29,087 bases of DNA, taken from Paracoccaceae bacterium (GTDB lineage: Bacteria > Pseudomonadota > Alphaproteobacteria > Rhodobacterales > Rhodobacteraceae). How positions within the stretch are numbered: the stretch's first letter is position 1; each line of letters begins with the position of its first letter. Where the stretch lies: contig SKNG01000463.1 in the NCBI GenBank assembly GCA_007120685.1, positions 1-29,087 on the forward strand, read 5' to 3'. Positions 7,344-14,238 of the stretch are shown here, piece by piece. The position numbers were made by a program, and so were the translations under genes. The notes below the pieces were generated by a model. The model saw nothing but the letters and a program-made list of their open reading frames with translations, was not told the DNA's origin and did no database searches.

Positions 7344-7916
7344 ATGTCTGCGCTCAAAATCCAGCAAGGTTCGTCCAAACATTCCGCCTATGACCTGCGC
7401 GATCCTTTCTCCGACGTGGTGGAAGCGCATACGCTGGCGGTGATCGTCGATAACGAACCCGGGGTGCTGGCTCGGGTGATCGGCCTGTTTTCGGCGCGCG
7501 GCTACAATATCGAGAGCCTGACCGTGGCCGAGACCGACCACGAGGGCCACCGCTCGCGCATCACCATCGTCACCACCGGCACGCCGCAGGTGGTCGATCA
7601 GATCAAGGCGCAACTGGGCCGGATGGTGGCCGTGCATGCCGTGCATGACCTGACCGCCGAGGGGCCGCATGTGGCGCGCGAACTGGCGCTGCTGAAGGTG
7701 GCAGGCAAGGGCGAGGCGCGGATCGAGGCGCTGCGGCTGGCCGAGATTTTCCGTGCCAATGTCGTCGATTCGACGCTGGAGAGCTTCGTCTTCGAGATGA
7801 CCGGCGCGCCCGAGAAGATCGACGCCTTCGCCGATCTGATGCGCCCGTTGGGGCTGACCGAGATTGCGCGCACCGGCGTGGCGGCACTGGCGCGCGGGGC
7901 GACCGGGCAGGGCTGA
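7344..7916 (+). CDS. ilvH: Acetolactate synthase small (regulatory) subunit
   Basis: A 190-residue IlvH/IlvN protein, the regulatory subunit of acetohydroxyacid synthase, which condenses pyruvate with pyruvate or 2-oxobutyrate in the first step of branched-chain amino-acid synthesis and confers valine feedback. The N-terminal ACT domain is plain (HTLAVIVDNEPGVLARVIGLFSARGYNIESLTVAETDHEGHRSRITIVT), followed by the HDLTAEGPHVARELALLKV segment and the C-terminal ACT-like domain with ANVVDSTLESFVFEMTGAPEKIDAF. The length is normal. The frame is open back to 7245, but the conserved protein begins near the ATG at 7344, so that start is used. The large subunit gene ilvI/ilvB, which usually lies close by, is not in this window. 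Confidence 0.95.
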   Translation: MSALKIQQGSSKHSAYDLRDPFSDVVEAHTLAVIVDNEPGVLARVIGLFSARGYNIESLTVAETDHEGHRSRITIVTTGTPQVVDQIKAQLGRMVAVHAVHDLTAEGPHVARELALLKVAGKGEARIEALRLAEIFRANVVDSTLESFVFEMTGAPEKIDAFADLMRPLGLTEIARTGVAALARGATGQG

Positions 7917-7942
7917 GGCGCAGCGTCGGAAGCGGGCGGGAG

Positions 7943-7985
7943 ACGGGCCTTTGAAGGCCCGTGAAGCGCGTTCGAACGCGCTTCA
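7943..7985. repeat. Paired palindromes, copy B, overlapping the MFS stop codon
   Basis: A 20-bp inverted repeat (7943-7962, 9-bp arms around TG) abuts a perfect 24-bp palindrome (7962-7985) centred on TTCGAA. It lies between convergent genes: ilvH ends at 7916 and the exporter gene ends inside the second palindrome, whose last three bases are its stop codon. A bidirectional transcription end is the obvious role here. The geometry matches the other paired palindromes of this window. Confidence 0.8.
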
Positions 7986-9209
7986 CCCGCGCAGGCTCAG
8001 GCGGCGCGCCAGCAGCAGACAGGCCAGTGCCATAAGCGCGCAACCCAGCATGCCCAGCGTCACGGATAGCGGTGTGCCGTCGAAGGTGCGCGCGATGGGC
8101 GTGGCGATGACGGCCGCTGCCATGGTGGAGACCCCGCCCATGACCGAGGCCGCGGTGCCGGCGACATGGCCCAGCGGTTCCAGCGCCATGGCGTTCATGT
8201 TGCCGAAGATCATGGCGATGGTGGCGAATTGCACCAGCATGAGCAGCATGAAGGGAACGAACCCCGCCCGGTCCAGCCAGATCAACCCCAGCATGACCAG
8301 CGCCCCTGTGGTCTGTGCCAACATCGCGGTCACCACCAGCCGGTGCATGCCCAGCCGCATCACCAGCCGGGCGTTGAGCAGGCTGGCCGGGATCGAGGCC
8401 AGGGCGATTGCGGCGAACCACCAGGGGAATTCCGCGGCGCGCCCGTAGGTGATGTCGAACAGCATCGGCAGCGTGGCCAGCCACACGAACATGCCGGCAA
8501 AGCCGAAGGACAGCGCGACCAGCAGCGCCATCACCCGCCCGTGGCCGGCAATTTCGGCGAGCGTGGCGGCAAGCGCGCGCAGGTTCAGGGGCCGGCGGGC
8601 GGCCGGTGCCAGGGTTTCGGGTTGGCGCAGGGCCAACCACAGGCCGGATGCCGTGCCGAAGACCAGAAAGCTCCAGAAAATCGCGCGCCAGCCGAAAAGC
8701 GCGGCAATGCCCGCGCCGATCAGCGGCGCCACCGCCGGTACCAGGATGAAGACCGCCATGGTGAAGGACATCACCCGCGCCATCGCCCGGCCAGAGAAGA
8801 GGTCGCGCATCATCGCCTGCGTCACCACCCTTGGCGCCGCCGAACCCAGCCCCTGCACGAAGCGCGCCAGAAGCAGCATCTCGATGCTTTCCGTCAGCGC
8901 CGCCACCGTGGCCGCGCTCATGTAAAGCGCGATGCCCCACAAGATGACCCGCTTGCGCCCCAGCGCGTCCGACAGCGGCCCGGCCAGGAAGGTGCCCAGC
9001 CCCAGCCCCAGCACGAAGACGGTGATGACCAGTTGCGCACGCCCCGGGTCGGCGGGCGAGAGATCGCGGCCCATTTCCACCAGCACCGGCAGCATGGCGT
9101 CGATGGCGAAGGCGACGGTGGAAAACAGGAAGGCCGCCAGCGCCACGAATTCCACCTGTGACAGACGTTGCGCGGCGGGCTCGGCCGCCGGGGGGCTGGT
9201 GGCGGTCAT
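7983..9209 (-). CDS. Bcr/CflA-type MFS drug/metabolite exporter
   Basis: A 408-residue major facilitator with about 12 membrane helices, of the DHA1 drug:proton antiporter group most like Bcr/CflA. The N-terminal half has the signature of this branch: LSTVEFVALAAFLF-like first helix (here LSQVEFVALAAFLFSTVAFAIDAMLP), the loop-2 motif GPLSDALGRKRVILWG, and RFVQGLGSAAPRVVTQAMMRDLF in helices 4-5. It should export a small hydrophobic compound in exchange for protons across the inner membrane. Its ATG overlaps the stop codon of the upstream oxidoreductase gene (ATGA), so it is the last gene of a coupled three-gene operon and probably handles a substrate or product of the ligase. Substrate unknown. 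Confidence 0.88.
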   Translation of the reverse strand: MTATSPPAAEPAAQRLSQVEFVALAAFLFSTVAFAIDAMLPVLVEMGRDLSPADPGRAQLVITVFVLGLGLGTFLAGPLSDALGRKRVILWGIALYMSAATVAALTESIEMLLLARFVQGLGSAAPRVVTQAMMRDLFSGRAMARVMSFTMAVFILVPAVAPLIGAGIAALFGWRAIFWSFLVFGTASGLWLALRQPETLAPAARRPLNLRALAATLAEIAGHGRVMALLVALSFGFAGMFVWLATLPMLFDITYGRAAEFPWWFAAIALASIPASLLNARLVMRLGMHRLVVTAMLAQTTGALVMLGLIWLDRAGFVPFMLLMLVQFATIAMIFGNMNAMALEPLGHVAGTAASVMGGVSTMAAAVIATPIARTFDGTPLSVTLGMLGCALMALACLLLARRLSLRG

Positions 9210-9838
9210 GCCCGGCCCGCCAGATCGTCCAGCACCCGCAGCCAGAAGGCCGGTTCCTGCGCGCCGGTGATCACATACTGCCCGTCCAGGATGAAGCCCG
9301 GCACGCCGCGCAGGCCGCGCTCGCGGATCGCGGCGTCGCGGGCGCGGATCTCGGCCATGTCATTCTCGCCCGCCAGCAGGGTTTCGACCAGCGCGCGGTC
9401 CATGCCGGCGCTTTCCGCCAGGTCGGCGAGCGTGGTGGGGTCGCCGATATCACGCCCCTCGTTGAAATAGGCGCGGAAAAGGGCGCTGACGACCGCCGAT
9501 TGCCGCCCCTCCAGCCCCGCCCAGTGGATCAGCCGGTGGGCGTTCAGCGTCGATGGCGTGCGGGCGATGCGCGACAGGTCCATCGGCAGGCCCGCGCCCT
9601 CGGCCGCCCGCTGGACGGGCAGATAGGCCTGAACGACCTTTTGCTGGTCGCCGAATTTCGCCTCCAGGTATTCGCGGCGGTCCATGCCTTCGGCCGGCAT
9701 CTCGGGGTTCAGCATGAAGGGCTGCCAGGTGATGGCGAAGGGATGGTCGGGCCGGATCTCCAGCGCCGCGTCCAGCTTCGCCTTGCCAATATAGCACCAG
9801 GGGCAGATGGGGTCGGAGTATATATCCAGCGGAATCAT
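9206..9838 (-). CDS. FrnE-like DsbA-family oxidoreductase
   Basis: A 210-residue cytoplasmic thioredoxin-fold protein of the DsbA/2-hydroxychromene-2-carboxylate isomerase group, FrnE branch. The active site is Cys12-Pro-Trp-Cys15 in IYSDPICPWCYIGK, followed by the helical insertion (FMLNPEMPAEGMDRREYLEAKFG) and the cis-Pro strand RGVPGFILDGQYVITGAQ, all typical of the family. There is no signal peptide, so it is not a periplasmic DsbA. FrnE-type enzymes act as disulfide oxidoreductases or glutathione-linked isomerases; the exact reaction is unknown. Its start codon overlaps the ligase stop (ATGA at 9835-9838) and its stop overlaps the exporter start. An in-frame ATG 15 bases further upstream (9853) is possible but would lie deeper inside the ligase gene. 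Confidence 0.87.
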   Translation of the reverse strand: MIPLDIYSDPICPWCYIGKAKLDAALEIRPDHPFAITWQPFMLNPEMPAEGMDRREYLEAKFGDQQKVVQAYLPVQRAAEGAGLPMDLSRIARTPSTLNAHRLIHWAGLEGRQSAVVSALFRAYFNEGRDIGDPTTLADLAESAGMDRALVETLLAGENDMAEIRARDAAIRERGLRGVPGFILDGQYVITGAQEPAFWLRVLDDLAGRA

Positions 9839-11355
9839 GTGCTTGTCCCCCATTCCTGCCGCAACCGGCGGCGGTCCAGCTTGTCGTTGGCCGCGCGCGG
9901 CAGCGCCGACATGGCGCGGTAGAGGCGGGGTTGCTTGTAGCGCGCCAGATGCGCCTGCGCATGGGCCTGCAGCGCGTCCTCGCCCGGGTCCGCGCCCTGC
10001 GGCGCATAGGCCAGCGCGATCACGCTGACCCCTTCGCGCACCGGCAGTTCCACCGCCGCGCTTTCGGCCACGCCGGGGTGGGCGTCGAAGGCGCGTTCGA
10101 TTTCCAGCGGCGAGACGCGGTAGCCGCCGGCGTTCAGCATGTCGTCGTCGCGGCCCAGATAGGCGATGGCGCCGTCTTCTGCCATCACCGCCATGTCGCC
10201 GGTCAGGAACCAGCCGCCTTGCAGCCGCGCGGCACTCTCCTCTTCCGCGCCCCAATAGCCCAGCATCAGCCCCGGATCGTCCGCCGCCACCGCCAGTTGC
10301 CCCGGCGCCCCGCGCGCCACCGGCTGGCCGTCATCGCCCAGCACCGCCACCCGCCGCCCCGGCTGCGGATAGCCCGCCGTGCCCGGGGCCGCCGGGCGGG
10401 CGGGGCTGGCCGAGATATAGGTGGAAACCTCGGACATCCCCAGCGCCTCGTAGACGGCCGTGCCGGTGGCGGCTTCCCAGGCGGCGCGGGTTGGATCCGG
10501 CAGCTTCTCGCCGGCCGAGAGCCCGTGGCGCAGCCGGGGCAGGGGCGGCACCGGCATCTTCAGCAACTGGCGATAGACGCCGGGGGCAGCGGCAAAGATC
10601 GTGGCGTCGAAGCGTTTCATCAGCAGGGGCAGTTGCGCGGGCTCAATCCCCGGCTGCGGGATCAGTGCGGTGGCACCGATCGCCCAGGGGTCCATCAGTC
10701 CGGTGCCAAGCGTATAGGTCCAGTTGAAGGCGCCGGCATGCAACAGCCGGTCGTCAGGCGTCAGCCCGTACCAGCCGTCCCACATCATCCGCCGCGCCCA
10801 GATGGCGCGATGTGCATGCATCACCGCCCGCGGCCGGCCCGAGGAGCCGGAGGTGAACACCATATAGGCCAGCCGGTCGGGGTTGCCCCGGTCCCAGTCG
10901 CAGGGCGGCAGGGCTTGCCAGCGGGTCAGATCAATGGCGGGCAGGACGCGCGCCGCGTGCTCGGGCAGCGCGATCCCGTCGCCCGCCAGCACGGCGGCAG
11001 GGTTCAGGGCGGCGGCCATGGCGGTGATCTCGGGCCCGGTGAGTTGCGAGGAGCTGGGCACTGGCACCACCCCCACGGCGATAGCGCCCAGATAGGCGAG
11101 CGGGAAATCGACGGTGTTGCCCAGGCGCAGCAGCAGCCGGTCGCCGGGGGCCAGCCCCGCGCGCAGAAAGCCGGTGCCGATGCCGCGCACGGCCTCTGTC
11201 AGCCGGGCGTATGACCAGCGCTCGGCCCCGGTCAGGCGCAACACCTGCAGGGCGATGCGGTCAGGTTGCGCCGCGCCCCGGGCCAGCACGTATTCGGCCA
11301 GGTTGAAGGGCGCGGGGCAGGGCGCAAAGGGGCGATGATCGGCGAGCGAGAGCAT
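9835..11355 (-). CDS. AMP-dependent acyl/aryl-CoA ligase (benzoate-CoA ligase type)
   Basis: A 506-residue adenylate-forming enzyme that activates a carboxylic acid with ATP and transfers it to CoA. Motifs: the phosphate-binding loop FTSGSSGRPRAVMHAH; YEALGMSEVSTYI at the adenine/acid site; LTGDM with the ribose-binding Asp; the hinge YLGRDDDMLNAGGYRVSPLEIE; and the C-terminal catalytic Lys in RAANDKLDRRRLR. Overall layout resembles the benzoate-CoA ligase and medium-chain acyl-CoA synthetase group; the acid used cannot be read. The start at 11355 (MLSLADHRPFAPCPAPFNLAEYVL) is preferred over an upstream ATG at 11391, which adds only Pro/Thr-rich residues. First gene of the ligase-oxidoreductase-exporter operon and divergent from an XRE-cupin regulator, its likely controller. 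Confidence 0.88.
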   Translation of the reverse strand: MLSLADHRPFAPCPAPFNLAEYVLARGAAQPDRIALQVLRLTGAERWSYARLTEAVRGIGTGFLRAGLAPGDRLLLRLGNTVDFPLAYLGAIAVGVVPVPSSSQLTGPEITAMAAALNPAAVLAGDGIALPEHAARVLPAIDLTRWQALPPCDWDRGNPDRLAYMVFTSGSSGRPRAVMHAHRAIWARRMMWDGWYGLTPDDRLLHAGAFNWTYTLGTGLMDPWAIGATALIPQPGIEPAQLPLLMKRFDATIFAAAPGVYRQLLKMPVPPLPRLRHGLSAGEKLPDPTRAAWEAATGTAVYEALGMSEVSTYISASPARPAAPGTAGYPQPGRRVAVLGDDGQPVARGAPGQLAVAADDPGLMLGYWGAEEESAARLQGGWFLTGDMAVMAEDGAIAYLGRDDDMLNAGGYRVSPLEIERAFDAHPGVAESAAVELPVREGVSVIALAYAPQGADPGEDALQAHAQAHLARYKQPRLYRAMSALPRAANDKLDRRRLRQEWGTST

Positions 11356-11427
11356 GCCGGTGGTGCTACGCGCCGGGGCCGGGCAGGGCAAGGGGGGGGC
11401 AGGCGCGCGGGCAGGGCCGGGTGCGCC

Positions 11428-11475
11428 AACGTGCTTTCTTCAAGCACGTTGCAAGCGCCTTTCTTCAAGGCGCTT
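11428..11475. repeat. Paired palindromes, copy C (48-bp type)
   Basis: Two hairpins of identical geometry: each has perfect 9-bp arms and a 5-base TCTTC loop (11428-11450 and 11453-11475), with GC between. Arms are AACGTGCTT/AAGCACGTT and AAGCGCCTT/AAGGCGCTT. The element lies between the divergent starts of the ligase (11355) and regulator (11526), so it would be in a 5' leader or at the promoters. Geometry and loop equal those at 20105-20152 although the arm sequences differ. Confidence 0.9.
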
Positions 11476-11525
11476 CTTCCCCGGCAGACTGGACAGCGCG
11501 CCGACCGCGCCCTATCGCTTCCCCC

Positions 11526-12164
11526 ATGTCCGACCAGCAGCCCGACCCCCAGCCCAACCCCGCCATCCTGCGTTTCGCGCGCGAAAACGGCGCGGCGGCG
11601 GTGGTGCAGCCGGTCGATCTGGCCGCCCGCGTGCGCGCCCTGCGCAAGGAACGCGGCTGGACGCTGGAACAGGCCGCCCAGGCCGCCGGCATGGCGCGCT
11701 CGACGCTCTCCAAGATCGAGAACGGCCAGATGTCGCCTACCTTCGAGGCGCTGAAGAAACTGGCCGAGGGGCTGGGCCTGACCATGCCGCAGCTCTTCAC
11801 GCCCCCGCGCGCGCAGGCCCCGGGCGGGCGCATGACCCATACCCGCGCCGGCATCGGCGAGGCGCATGTCACCCCCACCTATGAGCACGAACTCCTTGCC
11901 CAGGGCCTGACCCGCAAGGCCATGCTGCCCTACCGCGCCCGCATCCGCGCCCGCCGGCTGGAGGAATTCGACGGCTGGGTGCGCCATGACGGCGAGGAAT
12001 TCCTCTATGTGCTGACCGGGCAGGTGCGGCTTTATACCGAATTCTACGCGCCCCTGGACATGAGGCGCGGCGACAGCGCCTATTATGACGCCTCGATGGG
12101 CCATAACGTGGTCAGCCTGTCGCCCGAGGATGCGACGATCCTCTGGGTCACCTCGCTGGGCTGA
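11526..12164 (+). CDS. XRE-family regulator with C-terminal cupin domain
   Basis: A 212-residue transcription regulator. Residues about 31-85 form an XRE helix-turn-helix (LAARVRALRKERGWTLEQAAQAAGMARSTLSKIENGQ and following), and residues about 125-205 form a cupin_2 barrel (DGEEFLYVLTGQVRLYTE, MRRGDSAYYDASMGHNV) that would sense a small ligand. This two-domain layout is shared by regulators such as PuuR, SutR and the short-chain acyl-CoA-linked ScfR group. It is transcribed away from the acyl-CoA ligase operon across a 170-bp gap, so control of that operon, perhaps by its acid or acyl-CoA, is the simplest reading. The ATG at 11526 is used; an upstream in-frame ATG at 11421 would run through the palindromes. 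No clear ribosome-binding site is seen; a leaderless or weak start is possible. Confidence 0.88.
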   Translation: MSDQQPDPQPNPAILRFARENGAAAVVQPVDLAARVRALRKERGWTLEQAAQAAGMARSTLSKIENGQMSPTFEALKKLAEGLGLTMPQLFTPPRAQAPGGRMTHTRAGIGEAHVTPTYEHELLAQGLTRKAMLPYRARIRARRLEEFDGWVRHDGEEFLYVLTGQVRLYTEFYAPLDMRRGDSAYYDASMGHNVVSLSPEDATILWVTSLG

Positions 12165-12276
12165 CTTGGTTTCCGGCTGATCAGCGCATCAAGAACGGGC
12201 GGGCAGAACATCCTGCCTTGCGCGCAATTCATACCGTTTCCGGTTGATCGCTTCGGCAGGCGCGGGGGGCGGGGTG

Positions 12277-12322
12277 ACGCGCCTTCGAAGGCGCGTGCGA
12301 ACGGGCCAATCACAAAGCCCAT
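12277..12322. repeat. Paired palindromes, copy D (second hairpin degenerate)
   Basis: ACGCGCCTTCGAAGGCGCGT at 12277-12296 is identical to the second palindrome of copy A. After four bases comes a decayed hairpin (about 12299-12322; GGGC/GCCC with flanking mismatches and an enlarged loop) that corresponds, on the minus strand, to the first palindrome of copy A. The 12-mer GCCGAAGCGATC also follows at 12247-12258 (minus strand). The site is between the convergent ends of the XRE-cupin gene and the FkbM gene. Confidence 0.75.
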
Positions 12323-12414
12323 TCTTCACCATTGCGCATGCGACCCGAGCCAATCAACCGGATCTCGTATCAGGCGGATGTCGTATGCGGGTGGGGGTAG
12401 CGGCGGCGGATGCG

Positions 12415-13149
12415 TTATCCGCCCGCAGCCAGGAACACGTTCTGGTCTTGCCGGTCGATGGTGCGGTAGCCGTGGCGCGCGGCCAGATCCTGCAGGAACG
12501 GCTCGGCGGCCAGGTCGGCGCCGCCATGGCCTTCCAGCACCAGCAGCGGCCGGCAGCGCGCAATGGTCTCCGCCGCGCCCTGCAAGGCGGCGATCTCGTG
12601 TCCCTCGGTATCCAGCTGGATCAGCCCCACCGGCCGCTCGCCCACCACCGCATCGATCGGCAGGATGCGCACCGTGTCGAACCCTGCCGCGCCCCCCCCT
12701 GCGGCGCCGCCAGCGCCCTTCGGGCCCGGCGCGATCCGCGCGCCCCCGCCCAGCGAGCGGCCCTTCTTGTCGCGCGTGCGCATCACCAACTCGCCCGGTT
12801 TCTCGCCCATGCCGGCATGGGTCAGCGTGCAGTTGGTCAGCGCGTTCAGTCCGCAGGTGACGCTGGCGCAGAGGTAATTCACCGTCACCGGCTCGAACCC
12901 CCAGACCCGCGCCCCCCGCGCATTGGCCATCCGCGCCAGGCAGGGCAGGAAATCGCCGAAATAGGTGCCGCCGGTGACGATGTCGCCGCCCGCGTAATGC
13001 GCCTCGATCGCCTTCAGAGTCGCCGCCTCCCACACACCGCCGCGCAGGACGGTCAGCGCGCAGGGACGGTGCAGGGATTCGACGGGCACGCAATACTGCC
13101 CGAAGCGGTTGCGCGCGATGTGATGCCTCAGTGCCGTGCCAACCTGCAT
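12415..13149 (-). CDS. FkbM-family SAM-dependent methyltransferase
   Basis: A 244-residue class I methyltransferase of the FkbM family, which usually methylates hydroxyl groups on sugars or secondary metabolites. Visible features: a motif I region (GGDIVTGGTYFGDFLPCLAR), the following acidic strand end (GARVWGFEPVTVNYLCASV), and the family's characteristic C-terminal block RILPIDAVVGERPVGLIQLDTEGHEIAALQGA followed by RPLLVLEGHGG. A Gly/Ala/Pro-rich stretch (residues about 135-160) interrupts the domain between strands and looks like a low-complexity insertion. The acceptor is unknown and no glycan or metabolite cluster surrounds it. The gene is single, with convergent or separately transcribed neighbours. 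Confidence 0.83.
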   Translation of the reverse strand: MQVGTALRHHIARNRFGQYCVPVESLHRPCALTVLRGGVWEAATLKAIEAHYAGGDIVTGGTYFGDFLPCLARMANARGARVWGFEPVTVNYLCASVTCGLNALTNCTLTHAGMGEKPGELVMRTRDKKGRSLGGGARIAPGPKGAGGAAGGGAAGFDTVRILPIDAVVGERPVGLIQLDTEGHEIAALQGAAETIARCRPLLVLEGHGGADLAAEPFLQDLAARHGYRTIDRQDQNVFLAAGG

Positions 13150-13240
13150 GCCTGTCTTGTTCCTGTCGTTGGCCTGTTACCTGCCAGCGCGCCCCGCCCT
13201 CGGCGGCGACGGGGGGGGGCGATGGGGGGGACGACGGCGG

Positions 13241-13837
13241 TCAGTCTGCCGCCGGCGCCTCGACGGGCATCGGCTCGCGGTCGCGCAGATCGGCCAGCGC
13301 GGCGGTGAACCCCATCAGCGAGACCCGCGCGCCGACCACCTGATCGGGCGCCGCGAAGGGCCGGAACAGGACGAAGGCATGCGAGCCGAGGCGCATCGCC
13401 TCGACCTCGTCCTCCTCCAGCCCCAGCAGCGCGATGCAGCCGATCTGGTTGCACACCTGGAACGGCTCCTCGCGCAGATCGCCCTCATCGCCGATCTGCC
13501 AGGCCATGCCGGGCAACAGGAAGGTCTCCAGCGGCGCGGTCACGGTGGCGCCAACCTCGAATTCCTCGCCTTCGGGCAGGATGGCGACCGAGATTTCGGC
13601 CAGCGGGTTTCCGTCCTCGCCCAGCAGAAGCTGATACATCTCGCACATTTCCGGCCCGTCCTCGGCGAAGCGGGTGCACAGGATCTCCCAGTCCTGATGC
13701 TCCGCCACGACATAGGGTTCGCCCAGTTGCGGCTGCCGGGGCTCTGCGGGCGGGGTCGTTTCCTGCGCCGCCAGCGGAAGGGGAAGTGCCAGCCCCAGCG
13801 CCAGAATGCCGGTGCCCAGAAGGGGGTGAAGTCGCAT
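13241..13837 (-). CDS. IalB (invasion-associated locus B) family secreted protein
   Basis: A roughly 198-residue secreted protein. The N-terminus is a Sec signal peptide (MRLHPLLGTGILALGLALPLPLAAQE, cleavage after AAA or AAQ). The mature part matches the IalB family: a WEILCTRF strand, a second cysteine in EMCEMYQLL, GATVTAPLETFLLPGMAWQI, a CNQIGC pair, and VSLMGFTAALADL near the end. Four cysteines probably form two periplasmic disulfides. Its role in free-living alphaproteobacteria is not defined. Two ATGs lie in phase (13843 and 13837); the GAGG Shine-Dalgarno is seven bases from the second, which is therefore chosen. It is divergent from the HerA-like ATPase gene. Confidence 0.85.
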   Translation of the reverse strand: MRLHPLLGTGILALGLALPLPLAAQETTPPAEPRQPQLGEPYVVAEHQDWEILCTRFAEDGPEMCEMYQLLLGEDGNPLAEISVAILPEGEEFEVGATVTAPLETFLLPGMAWQIGDEGDLREEPFQVCNQIGCIALLGLEEDEVEAMRLGSHAFVLFRPFAAPDQVVGARVSLMGFTAALADLRDREPMPVEAPAAD

Positions 13838-13843
13838 GGTCAT

Positions 13844-14238
13844 GCCTCAGCTTTGACGATTTGGCCGAGCGGTAGCAGAAACCGGCTGGCCTGTCAGCAG
13901 GAAGCTGGCGCGGCGCGTTGCGTTGCATCGGGGTCGCGCAGATGTCATCTGCCCATCTGCAACAGCCCCCCGGAAATGGCGAAAAGGGCCCGCAAGCTGG
14001 ACCCTTTTCAGTCTTTTCTCCCTGTCGGACTGGCCGACTTGTTGTGAGCCGGACGCTAGAAAGAAACCCGGCATCAGTCAACGGAAAAATACTTTATGAC
14101 CCGGTATTGTAGGTCATGCCCCGGGCGAGGGGCATCGGGGCCCGGATCGCGGGCGCGAAGCAGTGGATTGGCAGGGGCGGTGGCATCGGCTAGGCAAGGG
14201 CAGGATTGCGGGCGGGCAGCGGAGGTGGTGAGGGGCGC
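13844..14238. other. Divergent intergenic region with a dyad and hairpins
   Basis: No gene is seen. The gap separates ialB-like (-) and the HerA-like ATPase gene (+). It holds a perfect dyad GCAGATG-T-CATCTGC (13938-13952) that could be an operator, an 8-bp hairpin GAAAAGGG/CCCTTTTC (13981-14009) followed by a T-rich stretch, and a 6-bp inverted repeat ATGACC/GGTCAT (14096-14117) in a locally AT-richer segment. The GAAAAGGG hairpin could end a short + strand transcript, but I see no RNA gene signature. Confidence 0.5.

Noticed and set aside
8166..9161. Plus-strand frames (331 codons and shorter) opposite the MFS exporter and acyl-CoA ligase genes
   Set aside because: His/Gln/Arg-rich antisense shadows of membrane-protein codons; the minus-strand genes have full motif sets and coupled starts.
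12169..12249. Imperfect 14-bp direct repeat GTTTCCGGYTGATC after the XRE-cupin gene
   Set aside because: Two short copies 67 bp apart between convergent genes with no further structure; likely chance or decay of intergenic sequence.
13981..14009. Small RNA ending at the GAAAAGGG/CCCTTTTC hairpin
   Set aside because: The hairpin resembles a terminator, but no promoter or conserved RNA motif could be recognised upstream, so only the hairpin is recorded.
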